NCBI RefSeq assembly: GCF_002217395.1
Contig: NZ_MUHD01000032.1
Coordinates: 1-64,000, forward strand
Reading direction: 5' to 3'
From: Flavobacterium plurextorum
GTDB taxonomy: Bacteria; Bacteroidota; Bacteroidia; Flavobacteriales; Flavobacteriaceae
Length of the DNA: 64,000 nt
Shown: positions 42,540 through 51,556 of the stretch, in pieces
How positions within the stretch are numbered: position 1 is the first letter of the stretch
Layout: every line of letters starts with the position of its first letter
Made by a program: the position numbers and the translations under genes
The notes under the pieces: generated by a model
Database searches by the model: none
Told to the model about the DNA's origin: nothing
What the model saw: the letters and a program-made list of their open reading frames with translations, nothing else

Positions 42540-43530
42540 TTTGTTCCTCCAAAGGTTTAAATTCCCAAGCATCATCAAAATAAGAAGAACCAATTCTTCC
42601 TAACATATAAAAACCACGATTATTTATCGCAAAGCCTACAGCATCAGTTCTTGTTGCTCCTTCAAGCGGAGTTCTTTCAACCCAAAGATCCGTCGTTGGA
42701 TTGTACTCCCAAATTGTTTTTATGTTTTCGCCGCCTACTATATATCCTAGTCCATTTATCGAAAAACTTGATGCATTGGCACGTACAATTGCATATTCGT
42801 CATTATATGAATAATCATCATCAGTATCTTTGTCGATGTCTCTTTTTCTTGTCCAAGTATCAGTTGCAGGATCAAATTCCCAAAAATCTTCCTGATACAC
42901 ACTATTATTAATTCCGGTAGCGAGATATGCTTTATCAGCAATTACAAATACGGTCGCATTACGTCTTTTATTACCGCTAAAACCGTTTACAAGTGTCCAG
43001 CTGTTTGCTTGATCATCATATTGATAGAAATCTTTTAGATAATTTCCATCATAACCAGTTCCGAAATAAGCTTTACCGCCAGCCTGAAAACCTACTGCAG
43101 CATAACGAGCTGTTCCAGCAAAATCTGTTTTTTGAGTCCAGCTGTTGTTAGAAGGATCGTACTGATAAAAATCCTTCAGTTTATTAGTTCCATCATATCC
43201 AAGTCCAATGTAACCTTTATTGTTTAATGCAAAACTAGAGGCAGAGCTTCTTCCTGTGCCAATAAAATCTGCTTTTTGCTCCCAATAATCTCCATTTGAA
43301 TTGTAAGCCCATAAATCTTTCAAGTATACATCGCCAGTATAACCAGCGGCAACATATGCATAATCACCAATTACGAAACTTGTGGCACTCGATCTTGCAG
43401 GTCCGTCAAAAGCGGATTTTTTCACCCAGTTTCCCATTAATTCATCATCCTCGTCGTCATTGCTGCAGCTTACAAAAAAGAGACTAGAAAGTAATGAAGC
43501 GAATAATATTCCTTTTTTAAAATTATTCAT
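42523..43530 (-). CDS. Kelch-repeat lipoprotein
   Basis: A 335-residue lipoprotein with signal MNNFKKGILFASLLSSLFFV and lipobox Cys22, then an acidic linker (NDDEDDELMG). Six Kelch-type repeats follow, each with R(S/Y/N)xAxxF, a (G)xGYDG-like turn and LKDFYQYDP or WEFDPATDTWTRK. Six blades suggest a beta-propeller, which in this setting would bind ligand or partner protein outside the cytoplasmic membrane. It heads a five-gene minus-strand run ending with the LytTR gene. A -7 box lies 27 nt before the ATG. Confidence 0.9.
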   Translation of the reverse strand: MNNFKKGILFASLLSSLFFVSCSNDDEDDELMGNWVKKSAFDGPARSSATSFVIGDYAYVAAGYTGDVYLKDLWAYNSNGDYWEQKADFIGTGRSSASSFALNNKGYIGLGYDGTNKLKDFYQYDPSNNSWTQKTDFAGTARYAAVGFQAGGKAYFGTGYDGNYLKDFYQYDDQANSWTLVNGFSGNKRRNATVFVIADKAYLATGINNSVYQEDFWEFDPATDTWTRKRDIDKDTDDDYSYNDEYAIVRANASSFSINGLGYIVGGENIKTIWEYNPTTDLWVERTPLEGATRTDAVGFAINNRGFYMLGRIGSSYFDDAWEFKPLEEQNDNDN

Positions 43531-43556
43531 AGTGTATTAAAATTTATTTATTGGTT

Positions 43557-43564
43557 CAAAAGTA
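43557..43564 (-). promoter_or_regulatory. -7 promoter box (TACTTTTG) of the Kelch operon
   Basis: Minus-strand CTACTTTTGAA context identical to that before the LytTR gene at 40307-40314, 27 nt ahead of the Kelch ATG. Confidence 0.5.
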
Positions 43565-43747
43565 GGTTGGAGAAGAGTTTTAAAAAAAGAAGATATATGT
43601 ATTGCCCTTTTTGATAGACTAAATCATGCTTTTTAAAGGCGAATGAATTATTGACAGCACTTTATCTATTATAGATGCTTTTTTACTGTTTATAGGATGA
43701 AAATGCAAGACTGTATATGTTATAGTGGTGTCTAGAGAGCGCCACTT

Positions 43748-43755
43748 TATATTTG
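43748..43755 (+). promoter_or_regulatory. -7 promoter box (TATATTTG) of the DUF4270 gene
   Basis: TATATTTG, 15 nt ahead of the ATG at 43771. An in-frame TTG at 43753 is part of the box. The rest of the 240-nt gap is AT-rich with a short imperfect repeat (tggtg / cgcca) just upstream of the box. Confidence 0.55.
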
Positions 43756-43770
43756 CGCAAAAAATCGATT

Positions 43771-45099
43771 ATGCGCAAGTTGTTATTTATGTTGTTTTTT
43801 GCCTTTACATTATTTTCATGCGGAACAGATACCGATGCTGGAGAATTTGTCGTAGGATCTGATTATTTAGCGTTGAATAATAAGGTTATTATGATCGATA
43901 CTGTAACGGTCGAGATGTCTACAATAAATTTTGATTCGCTGGTGACTTCAAATCAAAGTCGAATCTTAGTTGGAAATTATGATGATCCTATTTTTGGTAA
44001 GGTAAAATCGAATAGTTATTTTCAGTTGTCATCAAATAATTATGCTTTAAATAATGGCGGTTCTGATACGGAGTATGTTAATTATGTTTTTGATTCCATT
44101 TCTATGGTTTTAAAGTATGATAACTATTTTTACGGTGATACAACTAAAATTCAAACATTTAATATTCATCGTTTAACGCAAAAAGTAAAGCCAAATACTG
44201 ATACTGGAAGTTTTTATAATAATTCGAGTTTGAGTTACGATGAGGAAAGTTTGGGAACATTCTCATACAAGCCTCGTCCAGTTGGAAAAGATTCTATTAG
44301 TATAAAAATGAGTAATGCATTTGGTGAAGCTCTTTTTCAAAGAATAAAGAAAAGAGATATTTCTGATTTTGACACTTTTACAGAATATCTAAAGGGACTT
44401 GTAATTGTGCCGTCGACATCTAATTCGGCAAGTGTTATTGGGTTTAATACCTCTAAGAGTTTAGTACGTTTGTATTACTCCAGATATCAGGCAGGTGTCG
44501 ATGAGGTTCCATTTGTTATCGATTTTTCTGTTTTGGATGCCACAAAACAGTTCAATTCTATTTCTTTAGATAAAACAGGAACATTAATTCAAAATCTTCC
44601 TGTTTCCAGCAGTAAACTTTCGAGTGCAGCAACTAACAAACAGGGATTTATTCAGTCTGGAACAGGAGTTGCCTGTCGTATCGATTTTCCAAATTTAAGA
44701 CAGTTGAAATATATTTCAGATAACGGCGCCATTGTCGACGCACAATTGATTTTAAAACCAGTCAATAATTCTTATTCTGAAAAATATCCGTTGGCAGATT
44801 CCCTAAAAATATACGTAGGAGACAATTTGAATAGAATCAGCAGTTCATTGCTAAATTCTGCTGGAGCTGCAGTTTATGGTATTTTGAATAAGAAAAGTGA
44901 TGAGTTCAATGAAAACATTGGATATACGATACCGCTAGGTAATTTTCTACAAAAAGAAATGCTTCGAACTTCTGATTCTAAATCTTCTTTAATCCTTACG
45001 CTTCCGGGTATTTCGAAAACTGTAAATAGAATTGTTTTAGGAGATCAGAAGCATTTAAACAATAAAATTCAACTTAAAATATATTACATCTCCTATTAA
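43771..45099 (+). CDS. DUF4270 family lipoprotein
   Basis: A 442-residue lipoprotein with signal MRKLLFMLFFAFTLFS and lipobox Cys17. The DUF4270 pattern is seen in SRILVGNYDDPIFGKVKSNS near the start and VDAQLILKPVNNS near the C-terminus. Beta-rich throughout. Function is unknown. The next gene, an outer-membrane barrel, starts one base after its stop, so the two products probably act together at the cell surface. Start at ATG 43771, downstream of the promoter box. Confidence 0.87.
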   Translation: MRKLLFMLFFAFTLFSCGTDTDAGEFVVGSDYLALNNKVIMIDTVTVEMSTINFDSLVTSNQSRILVGNYDDPIFGKVKSNSYFQLSSNNYALNNGGSDTEYVNYVFDSISMVLKYDNYFYGDTTKIQTFNIHRLTQKVKPNTDTGSFYNNSSLSYDEESLGTFSYKPRPVGKDSISIKMSNAFGEALFQRIKKRDISDFDTFTEYLKGLVIVPSTSNSASVIGFNTSKSLVRLYYSRYQAGVDEVPFVIDFSVLDATKQFNSISLDKTGTLIQNLPVSSSKLSSAATNKQGFIQSGTGVACRIDFPNLRQLKYISDNGAIVDAQLILKPVNNSYSEKYPLADSLKIYVGDNLNRISSSLLNSAGAAVYGILNKKSDEFNENIGYTIPLGNFLQKEMLRTSDSKSSLILTLPGISKTVNRIVLGDQKHLNNKIQLKIYYISY

Positions 45100-46338
45100 A
45101 TGAAAAATAAGATAGTTTTTTTTTACTGCGCCATTTTAATATCGTTTGCATCATTTTCTCAAAGTATTTCAAGTTCGCCGTATTCATTGTATGGAGTAGG
45201 TAGTTTATACGATGCCGATTTTGGATCGCTTCCTTCAATTGGATCCGCAGGAATCGCACTGCCGTCAGATAGTTTTATTAATAATCTGAATCCAGCTTCA
45301 TTGGGTTCGCTTCCGCTAAACCATTTTATGTTTGATATTGGCGGTAAAGCTATTGCTACAACTTATCAAAGCAGTTTAAAAACAGAGAATCGCAACAATT
45401 TTCAGTTCTCACATATTGCATTTGCTTTTCCAGTAACTAAAAATTCTGGTTTTAGCGTTGCATTGCGTCCGTATTCTAGCTCTGCATTTAAAATTTCTAA
45501 TCTTATTCTGCCAATTGCAGATAGTCAGGAATCCTATAGTTTATCGGCTACAGGTTCGGGCGGATTGAACAATTTTGATTTTTCTTATGGGTATCGATTT
45601 GGTAAAAAACTTACAGTAGGAGCGTCTGCAGCTTTGTTGTTTGGAAACACTGTTGATGATAGAGTTTTTACAATTCTCAATTCGGTCACTACCATACATA
45701 AAAAAACAGATTACAACGGACTTCGTGCGACATTGGGAACTCAGTATAAAATTGATTCTACATTTACTATTGCTGCAACAGTCAAATTGCCAGCACAAAT
45801 TAAAGGTTCAAAAGTGCAGTCGGTTGAGTCAATAAACGATAATGTGGTGAGTGATATTCAATCTGAAGCAGTTTCTGATGTAGATGATTATTATATGCCT
45901 TTAGAAATTGGAATTGGTATTAGTAAACGATTCAAAAAAGTTTTGAACATGACTTTCGATTATGAAAAAAGCTTATGGAAGGATACAAACCAATCTGATT
46001 TCTATGGAGATTATGTAAATCAAGATAGGTTTGCACTTGGTTTTACTTATTTTAACGAAAAACGAAATTACAGAAAGTATTGGGATAGAGTAAAATATTC
46101 TGCAGGTGCAAATTTTGATACGGGATATCTCGAAATAGACGGAAAAAGAATTAACAATGCTTCGATTTCAATTGGAGTTAATCTGCCTATCGAAAATACT
46201 TTTTCAGCCTTAAATATTTCATATTCATACGGGCAAAAAGGAAGTATTTCAAATAATTTAATTAAAGAAAACTATCATAAACTTTCTGTAAACTTATCCT
46301 TAGATGGTATTTGGTTTGTTAAAAGAAAGATAGAATAA
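45100..46338 (+). CDS. Outer-membrane beta-barrel protein (OmpP1/FadL-like)
   Basis: A 412-residue protein with signal peptide (IVFFYCAILISFASFSQS) and an N-terminal region resembling OmpP1/FadL-type transporters: SPYSLYGVGSLYDADFGSLP, GSAGIALPSD and NNLNPASLGSLP. Repeated amphipathic strands follow (YGYRFGKKLTVGASAALLFG, VKLPAQIKGSKV). FadL proteins pass hydrophobic molecules, but substrate is unknown here and the match is only to general features. It abuts the DUF4270 gene. It ends only 2 nt from the converging murI stop, with no terminator between them. Confidence 0.78.
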   Translation: MKNKIVFFYCAILISFASFSQSISSSPYSLYGVGSLYDADFGSLPSIGSAGIALPSDSFINNLNPASLGSLPLNHFMFDIGGKAIATTYQSSLKTENRNNFQFSHIAFAFPVTKNSGFSVALRPYSSSAFKISNLILPIADSQESYSLSATGSGGLNNFDFSYGYRFGKKLTVGASAALLFGNTVDDRVFTILNSVTTIHKKTDYNGLRATLGTQYKIDSTFTIAATVKLPAQIKGSKVQSVESINDNVVSDIQSEAVSDVDDYYMPLEIGIGISKRFKKVLNMTFDYEKSLWKDTNQSDFYGDYVNQDRFALGFTYFNEKRNYRKYWDRVKYSAGANFDTGYLEIDGKRINNASISIGVNLPIENTFSALNISYSYGQKGSISNNLIKENYHKLSVNLSLDGIWFVKRKIE

Positions 46339-46340
46339 AA

Positions 46341-47117
46341 TTAAAAATCTTTTTGGACTACGTTGTATTTATGTTCTAAAATGGAATCTAAAACAACTGG
46401 ATTTGAATTAACGTAAAATATAGGTTCGCTTTTTTGAGCTGTTGTAAAGCCTACTTTATCGCGTAAAATATTTTGAGTTTGTCTTGCTACTGCTTCTCCA
46501 GAATCTATAATCTGAATATGTTCAGGAAGAATCTTTTTAATCTGAGGAATTAAATAGGGGTAGTGGCTGCATCCTAGAACTAGATAGTCAATGTTTGCAT
46601 CTATCATAGGCTGCAAGTATGATTCTAAAAGCTGCGTCATTTCGGGAGAATACAAATTTCCATCTTCAATTAACTGAACAAGCCCATAACCAACCTGTTC
46701 AATAATTGTTGTGTTTTGAAACATTTCTGCAGTCTTATTAAACAACTCGCTGTTTAATGTTCCTTTTGTAGCCAGGATACCAATGACTTGTGTTTTAGAG
46801 TTATTGGCTGCAGGTTTTATTGCAGGTTCAATTCCAATAAATGGAATATCATAATCATTTCGGAGTTCTCGAATAGCATTTGTTGTTGCTGTATTACATG
46901 CTACAACAATTAACTTGCATTTCATATCCAGTAAAAAGTCTACATTTTTTTTACTTAAGGCAACAATCTGCTCTTTGGTTTTTTGACCATAAGGAGCATT
47001 TTTACTATCGGCCAGATAAATTGTTTTTTCATTTGGAAGTAAGTTATGAATGGCGCTCCAAATTGAAGTTCCTCCAATTCCAGAATCAAAAACACCTATA
47101 GGATTATCGTTTGTCAT
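46341..47117 (-). CDS. murI: Glutamate racemase
   Basis: A 258-residue cofactor-independent racemase that makes D-glutamate for peptidoglycan. The catalytic pair is Cys in VVACNTATTNA and Cys in VLGCSHYPYL. The N-terminal FDSGIGGTSIWSAI and YLADSKNAPYGQK are diagnostic. A TAAATTTG box ends only 4 nt before the ATG, so the transcript may have almost no leader. It is downstream of the ompH operon but separated from it by a strong terminator. Confidence 0.95.
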   Translation of the reverse strand: MTNDNPIGVFDSGIGGTSIWSAIHNLLPNEKTIYLADSKNAPYGQKTKEQIVALSKKNVDFLLDMKCKLIVVACNTATTNAIRELRNDYDIPFIGIEPAIKPAANNSKTQVIGILATKGTLNSELFNKTAEMFQNTTIIEQVGYGLVQLIEDGNLYSPEMTQLLESYLQPMIDANIDYLVLGCSHYPYLIPQIKKILPEHIQIIDSGEAVARQTQNILRDKVGFTTAQKSEPIFYVNSNPVVLDSILEHKYNVVQKDF

Positions 47118-47121
47118 AGTA

Positions 47122-47129
47122 CAAATTTA
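47122..47129 (-). promoter_or_regulatory. -7 promoter box (TAAATTTG) of murI
   Basis: Minus-strand TAAATTTG, 4 nt ahead of the murI ATG. The spacing implies a leaderless or very short-leader transcript. Confidence 0.45.
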
Positions 47130-47204
47130 GTATTTTTTGAAACAAAATGATAGTTGAAATTAATTGTAATCAGCGAATGGGATGTTTTTTTTATTTTAAA
47201 TAAA

Positions 47205-47249
47205 TGTAAAAAAAAACTGTTCAAATTTTTTAAAAATTTGAACAGTTTT
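47205..47249 (-). terminator. Strong terminator of the DUF6089-uppS-bamA-ompH-ompH operon
   Basis: Near-perfect 18-bp stem (aaaactgttcaaattttt and complement) followed on the minus strand by a T-run, 20 nt after the ompH stop. Confidence 0.92.
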
Positions 47250-47269
47250 AATTAGAGAATTCGTTTTTA

Positions 47270-47770
47270 TTAGAATCCTAAATCTTTTTTTACATCAGCA
47301 GTAATGTTTGGACCATCAGCTAATAATAGAGTAGAACCATCTAAAACATATTGGAAACCTTTAGCTTTTCCAATTTTTTGGATAGAAGCTCTTACTTTTT
47401 CCATTAATGGTTTTACGATGTCAGTTTCTTTTTGTTGCAATTCTTTTTGAGCATTGTCTCTATAGTCAACAATTCTTTTTTGCATGTCTTGAACTTCTTT
47501 AGAACGATCTCCATTAACAGCTTCTGTTACAGTTGCAGCTTCAGCTTCGTACTTTTTGATTTTAGTTTGATACTCATCAACCATTTTTTTGTATTCAGCA
47601 TCATACGTACCACTTAATTTTTGCAGTTGATTTTGAGCATCAAGCATAGCAGGCATTTTCGACATAATGTCGCTTACATCAACATGGGCAACCTTCGCCT
47701 GTGCGTTCATTGTGTTACTTGCTCCTAAAATTAGTATTGCAGCAATTAGTAAAGTTTTGATTTGTTTCAT
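47270..47770 (-). CDS. OmpH/Skp family periplasmic chaperone, short
   Basis: About 166 residues with signal peptide (IKTLLIAAILILGASNTMNAQ). The Skp/OmpH fold is predicted from long coiled-coil helices (MLDAQNQLQKLSGTYDAEYK; VQDMQKRIVDYRDNAQKELQ) after a short N-terminal strand (KVAHVDVSDIMSKMP). The start may be 47773 or 47770. Skp-type proteins hold unfolded outer-membrane proteins for BamA, which is encoded upstream in the same operon. Two paralogous ompH genes follow bamA here, a layout common in flavobacteria. Confidence 0.9.
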   Translation of the reverse strand: MKQIKTLLIAAILILGASNTMNAQAKVAHVDVSDIMSKMPAMLDAQNQLQKLSGTYDAEYKKMVDEYQTKIKKYEAEAATVTEAVNGDRSKEVQDMQKRIVDYRDNAQKELQQKETDIVKPLMEKVRASIQKIGKAKGFQYVLDGSTLLLADGPNITADVKKDLGF

Positions 47771-47787
47771 CATTTTTAAAATATTAA

Positions 47788-48807
47788 TTAATTATTGGTC
47801 GTATTAGTTTTTTGTGTTTCGGCCTCTCTTGCTTTTTTCGCCGCTTCTCTTTCTTCTAATATTTTTTTTCTTCTTTCTTCTAATTCTTTTTTACGCTGTT
47901 CGTAAAGTTTTTGTCTTTCGGCGGCTTTATCTACCGCAGGTTCAGCTGTTGTTGTGGCAGCAGCAGCAGGTTTTGCTGTTGTTCCATCCGTTTTAACTGC
48001 TTCGGTTGTTTTTGCTGCCTGAGTTGATTTTGCTGGTTCAGAAACCGTGCCATTTTTTTTAGCTTCTCTTTCTTCTAGTATCGCTTTTCTCCTGTCATCA
48101 TACTCTTTTTTCTTAGCTTCTTGCTCCAGTCTTCTGTCTTCAATAAGCTTTTCTCTAGCCGCTTTTCTTTCATCTAGAACTTTTTGTCGATCAGCCATAG
48201 CAGGATTTTCATCGATAGCATTTTCTTTGCTTTCTTGTACTTCCTGATCTTTCAATTGTTTTTTAGTCAATTGTTCTCTTTTGTCAGTTCTGTTCAAGAT
48301 ACGTATAACCTGATCGCTGATATCAAATCTTTTGTTGCTGAAAAGCATTGTCAAATCTGATGATTTATCAAAAATAAAATCATAATTTTTAGCTTCTGCA
48401 ATATCTTGAACGGCAGTAAATACCTGATCTTGAATTGGCTTTGCTAAAGCAGCTTTTTGTCGAATTAAATTTCCGTCAGCTCCAAATTGTTTTTGCTGAT
48501 AATCCAGCATTTCGTTTTCTAAGAACTTAATTTCAGTTTCTTTTTCATCAATTAATTCTTTGGTTAACAAAGCTTTTTCTGCTTTAAGGTTTTCCTTAAG
48601 CGTATTGATGTTTGTTTTTTTTGTTTCTATTTCTTGTTTCCACTTTTGAGCTTTCAACTCTAATTGTGACTTTGCTTCTTTATAATCAGAAACATTTTCC
48701 AAGATATATTCCATATCAATATAGCCAATTCTAGTTGTCTTGCCTTGTGCCTGACTTGTATTAGCTACAATCAAGGCTAAAAATATAAATAAAAATTGTT
48801 TTCTCAT
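47788..48807 (-). CDS. OmpH/Skp family protein with long charged C-terminal tail
   Basis: A 339-residue OmpH-type protein. Signal peptide MRKQFLFIFLALIVANTSQAQ, the Skp-like core (about 25-180; RIGYIDMEYILENVSDYKEA, LKAQKWKQEIETKKTN), then about 150 residues of Glu/Lys/Arg-rich helix broken by an Ala/Thr/Lys linker (STQAAKTTEAVKTDGTTAKP). The tail is absent from the shorter paralogue. It probably forms a coiled coil or spans the periplasm. It starts 42 nt after bamA and should work with it. Confidence 0.88.
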   Translation of the reverse strand: MRKQFLFIFLALIVANTSQAQGKTTRIGYIDMEYILENVSDYKEAKSQLELKAQKWKQEIETKKTNINTLKENLKAEKALLTKELIDEKETEIKFLENEMLDYQQKQFGADGNLIRQKAALAKPIQDQVFTAVQDIAEAKNYDFIFDKSSDLTMLFSNKRFDISDQVIRILNRTDKREQLTKKQLKDQEVQESKENAIDENPAMADRQKVLDERKAAREKLIEDRRLEQEAKKKEYDDRRKAILEEREAKKNGTVSEPAKSTQAAKTTEAVKTDGTTAKPAAAATTTAEPAVDKAAERQKLYEQRKKELEERRKKILEEREAAKKAREAETQKTNTTNN

Positions 48808-48849
48808 AACATTACTTTATTCGATGATTTTTAACCAAACGTATTATTT

Positions 48850-51549
48850 CTAAAATTGTTGTCCAATAATAAAGTGAGTTTCCCAACCATTTGCTTTGTT
48901 TGTAACAGATCCTGGCAAAGCATCGAAACCATAACCAAAATCGATACCTAATAATCCAAATGCAGGCATGAATACACGTAAACCAGCTCCAGCAGAACGA
49001 TATAAATCGAACGGGTTGTAATCCCTGAATGTTGGATATGACGAACCTGCTTCTAAAAACGTCAATGCATAGATCGATGCAGATGGTTTTAATGTTATTG
49101 GATAACGTAACTCCATTGAGAATTTGTTGTAAATAGTTGCTCCAATTTGCTGCCCGTATCTAGAACTTGTTTTGTCTTCAATAATTGGCGTCAATGAGTT
49201 GTTTGGATAACCTCTTAACTGTATAGTTTCTCTACCATCCATAGAGTAGTTAGCCATACCATCTCCTCCTAAATAAAAACGTTCAAATGGTACAACACCT
49301 CTAGATTGATCGTAAGCACCTAAGAAACCAAATTCTGTTAATGTTCTTAAAACTAATTTACCATATACCTTAGTATACCAGTCTGCTTTAAATTTAACTT
49401 TATAATACTCTAACCAATTGTATTTTTTCTGATCCACTTTAGCTTGATCTGTATCTGCATTTGCATAATCAGATCCCACACTTACCGTTTGATTACTGCC
49501 ATTTATAGATTCACTTTTTGTGTAATCTCCAGGATTTATTGGTTGCCCATCAGCTCCTGTCATAGTGGTTGTGCCATTATATCTGGTTTTGTATTCTTTT
49601 TCATTAGCTAAATTTCCATAATCTACTCCATTAAATAAAGAATATGGAGGTGTTACTTTAGCAGAGATACTAAACTCAGAACCATAAGTTGGGAATATCG
49701 GGTTAACCCCTTTATTACTTCTTGAAATGCCTATTGTATAAGCAAGGTTTCGAGATGCTCCGTTACCAAAAGTAAACAAACCAGTATAGTAATTGTTCAA
49801 ATCATAGTGCTGATAACTTACAGATTGTGATAATACAAAGTAATCATCAGGCACAGTAAGACGTTTCGCTAAACCAACTTGTACTGTAAAAATATTAAAA
49901 CTTTGGCTTCTATCAACAGTTCTTGTAACATAATTATTATTAAACTGTTTACTGTACGAGATAGATGAGCTAAATTGTACTGGTTTTTTTCCTCCAAACC
50001 AAGGCTCAGAAAATGATAAACTGTAAGTCTGGAAATAAGTACTTCCTTGTAAACGAAGTGCTACTTTTTGTCCGTCTCCCATTGGAAGTGGTTTGTAAGC
50101 ATCTTTGTTAAATAATTTTCTCGCCGAGAAGTTGTTGAAAGATAGACCTAGGGTTCCAATGAAACCACCTCCGCCGTAACCTCCTTGGAGCTCAACCTGG
50201 CTTGATCCTTTTTCTACTAATTGGTATTCAATATCAACTGTTCCTGCTCCTGGATCAACATTTCTAAATTCAGGTTTGATAGATTCAGGATCGAAGAATC
50301 CTAATTGTCCAATTTCACGAATTGTTCTAACTAGTTCTTCTTTGCTGTATTTGTTTCCTGGTTTTGTTCTTAACTCACGATAAATAACGTGGTCATTTGT
50401 TTTGTCGTTACCCGTAACATATATTTTGTTGAAATATGCAATTGGACCTTCAGTAATTCTAATTTCAAAATCAATAGTATCATTTACAGTTTTTACCTCT
50501 ACAGCATTGATTTTTGAGAATAAATAACCATTGTTTTGGTATAAGTTTGTAATGTCTTCCCCGTCAGGTTTTGAATTATCTGCAATCCTTTTTTCAAGCA
50601 TTACACCATTATAAACTTCTCCTTTTTTGATTCCTAAATAACGATTTAACTGCTGATCTGAGTAAACTGTGTTTCCTAAGAATTTTATGTTTCCAAAGTA
50701 ATACTTGTTTCCTTCTTCAACATTGATTTTAATGCCAAGCATATTTTTCTCTTTGTTGTATTTAACAGAGTCATAAATAATACGTGCATCACGATATCCT
50801 TTTTCTTTGTATGCAGAAATAACTTTTTCTAAGTCAGTTTTGTATTTTTCTGGAATAAATTTAGAGGCTTTTAAAACACGGAAAACATTTTTCTGTTTTG
50901 TGTCTTTCATAGCTCCTCTTAATTGACTTTCTGTAAGTTGTTTATTTCCAATAAAGTCAATGTTGCTGATTTTTACTTTGTCACCTTTATCTATACGTAC
51001 CAACATATTAACCTGATTACCGGCAATTGTATCTGGTGTTGTTGTAATAGTGACTTTAGTATTGTAAAAACCGTCTTTTTTGTATTTGTTTTCGATGTAG
51101 TTTTTTGTAGTAGTAATTAAGTTCTCGTTTACAATTTTGTTTTTGGTCAAATTGTTATCCTTAATTAAAGCTTCGATTTTGCTTTTCTTTACACCAGTGA
51201 TTTTAACTTCATTAAGCTTTGGGAGCTCAACAATATTTAAATCTAAATAAATACTGTCATTTTGAACTTTATTGATGTAAAAAGCGATTTCGTCGAAAAG
51301 ACCAAGCTTACCTAATTTCTTAATTGCGCTGGTAATTTCTTCTCCGGGTACAGTTATTTCCTGACCTGTTTGAAGTCCAGAAAATGTTACTACAGTTTGT
51401 TCGTTAAAGCTAATTTTACCAACTACAGAAACTTTGGCCAGTATATACTTTTTTCCTTGATCAAAAGGAACTCTTTCTTGTGCTTTAATTTGTGAAAAAC
51501 TACCCAAAAGTAAAAGGGTAAAGACTATTTGTATTCTTTTTTGTAACAC
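48850..51549 (-). CDS. bamA: Outer membrane protein assembly factor BamA
   Basis: About 899 residues with signal MLQKRIQIVFTLLLLGSFSQIKAQ. Five POTRA domains occupy about 25-430 (KYILAKVSVVGKISFNEQTV; IKISNIDFIGNKQLTESQLR). The C-terminal 16-strand barrel shows GFIGTLGLSFNNFSARKLF, ERFYLGGDGMANYSMDGRET and a final THFIIGQQF. BamA inserts beta-barrels into the outer membrane, which here would include SprA and the SprF proteins. The start is a GTG at 51549, 7 nt after the uppS stop. A GTG at 51573 with 17-nt overlap is a possible alternative. A surface-loop insertion of about 60 residues rich in Asn and Gly is present in the barrel. Confidence 0.94.
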   Translation of the reverse strand: MLQKRIQIVFTLLLLGSFSQIKAQERVPFDQGKKYILAKVSVVGKISFNEQTVVTFSGLQTGQEITVPGEEITSAIKKLGKLGLFDEIAFYINKVQNDSIYLDLNIVELPKLNEVKITGVKKSKIEALIKDNNLTKNKIVNENLITTTKNYIENKYKKDGFYNTKVTITTTPDTIAGNQVNMLVRIDKGDKVKISNIDFIGNKQLTESQLRGAMKDTKQKNVFRVLKASKFIPEKYKTDLEKVISAYKEKGYRDARIIYDSVKYNKEKNMLGIKINVEEGNKYYFGNIKFLGNTVYSDQQLNRYLGIKKGEVYNGVMLEKRIADNSKPDGEDITNLYQNNGYLFSKINAVEVKTVNDTIDFEIRITEGPIAYFNKIYVTGNDKTNDHVIYRELRTKPGNKYSKEELVRTIREIGQLGFFDPESIKPEFRNVDPGAGTVDIEYQLVEKGSSQVELQGGYGGGGFIGTLGLSFNNFSARKLFNKDAYKPLPMGDGQKVALRLQGSTYFQTYSLSFSEPWFGGKKPVQFSSSISYSKQFNNNYVTRTVDRSQSFNIFTVQVGLAKRLTVPDDYFVLSQSVSYQHYDLNNYYTGLFTFGNGASRNLAYTIGISRSNKGVNPIFPTYGSEFSISAKVTPPYSLFNGVDYGNLANEKEYKTRYNGTTTMTGADGQPINPGDYTKSESINGSNQTVSVGSDYANADTDQAKVDQKKYNWLEYYKVKFKADWYTKVYGKLVLRTLTEFGFLGAYDQSRGVVPFERFYLGGDGMANYSMDGRETIQLRGYPNNSLTPIIEDKTSSRYGQQIGATIYNKFSMELRYPITLKPSASIYALTFLEAGSSYPTFRDYNPFDLYRSAGAGLRVFMPAFGLLGIDFGYGFDALPGSVTNKANGWETHFIIGQQF

Positions 51550-51556
51550 TAAAAAA

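Noticed and set aside
43753..43770. Upstream TTG start of the DUF4270 gene
   Set aside because: It lies in the TATATTTG box; the ATG at 43771 gives a proper lipoprotein signal.
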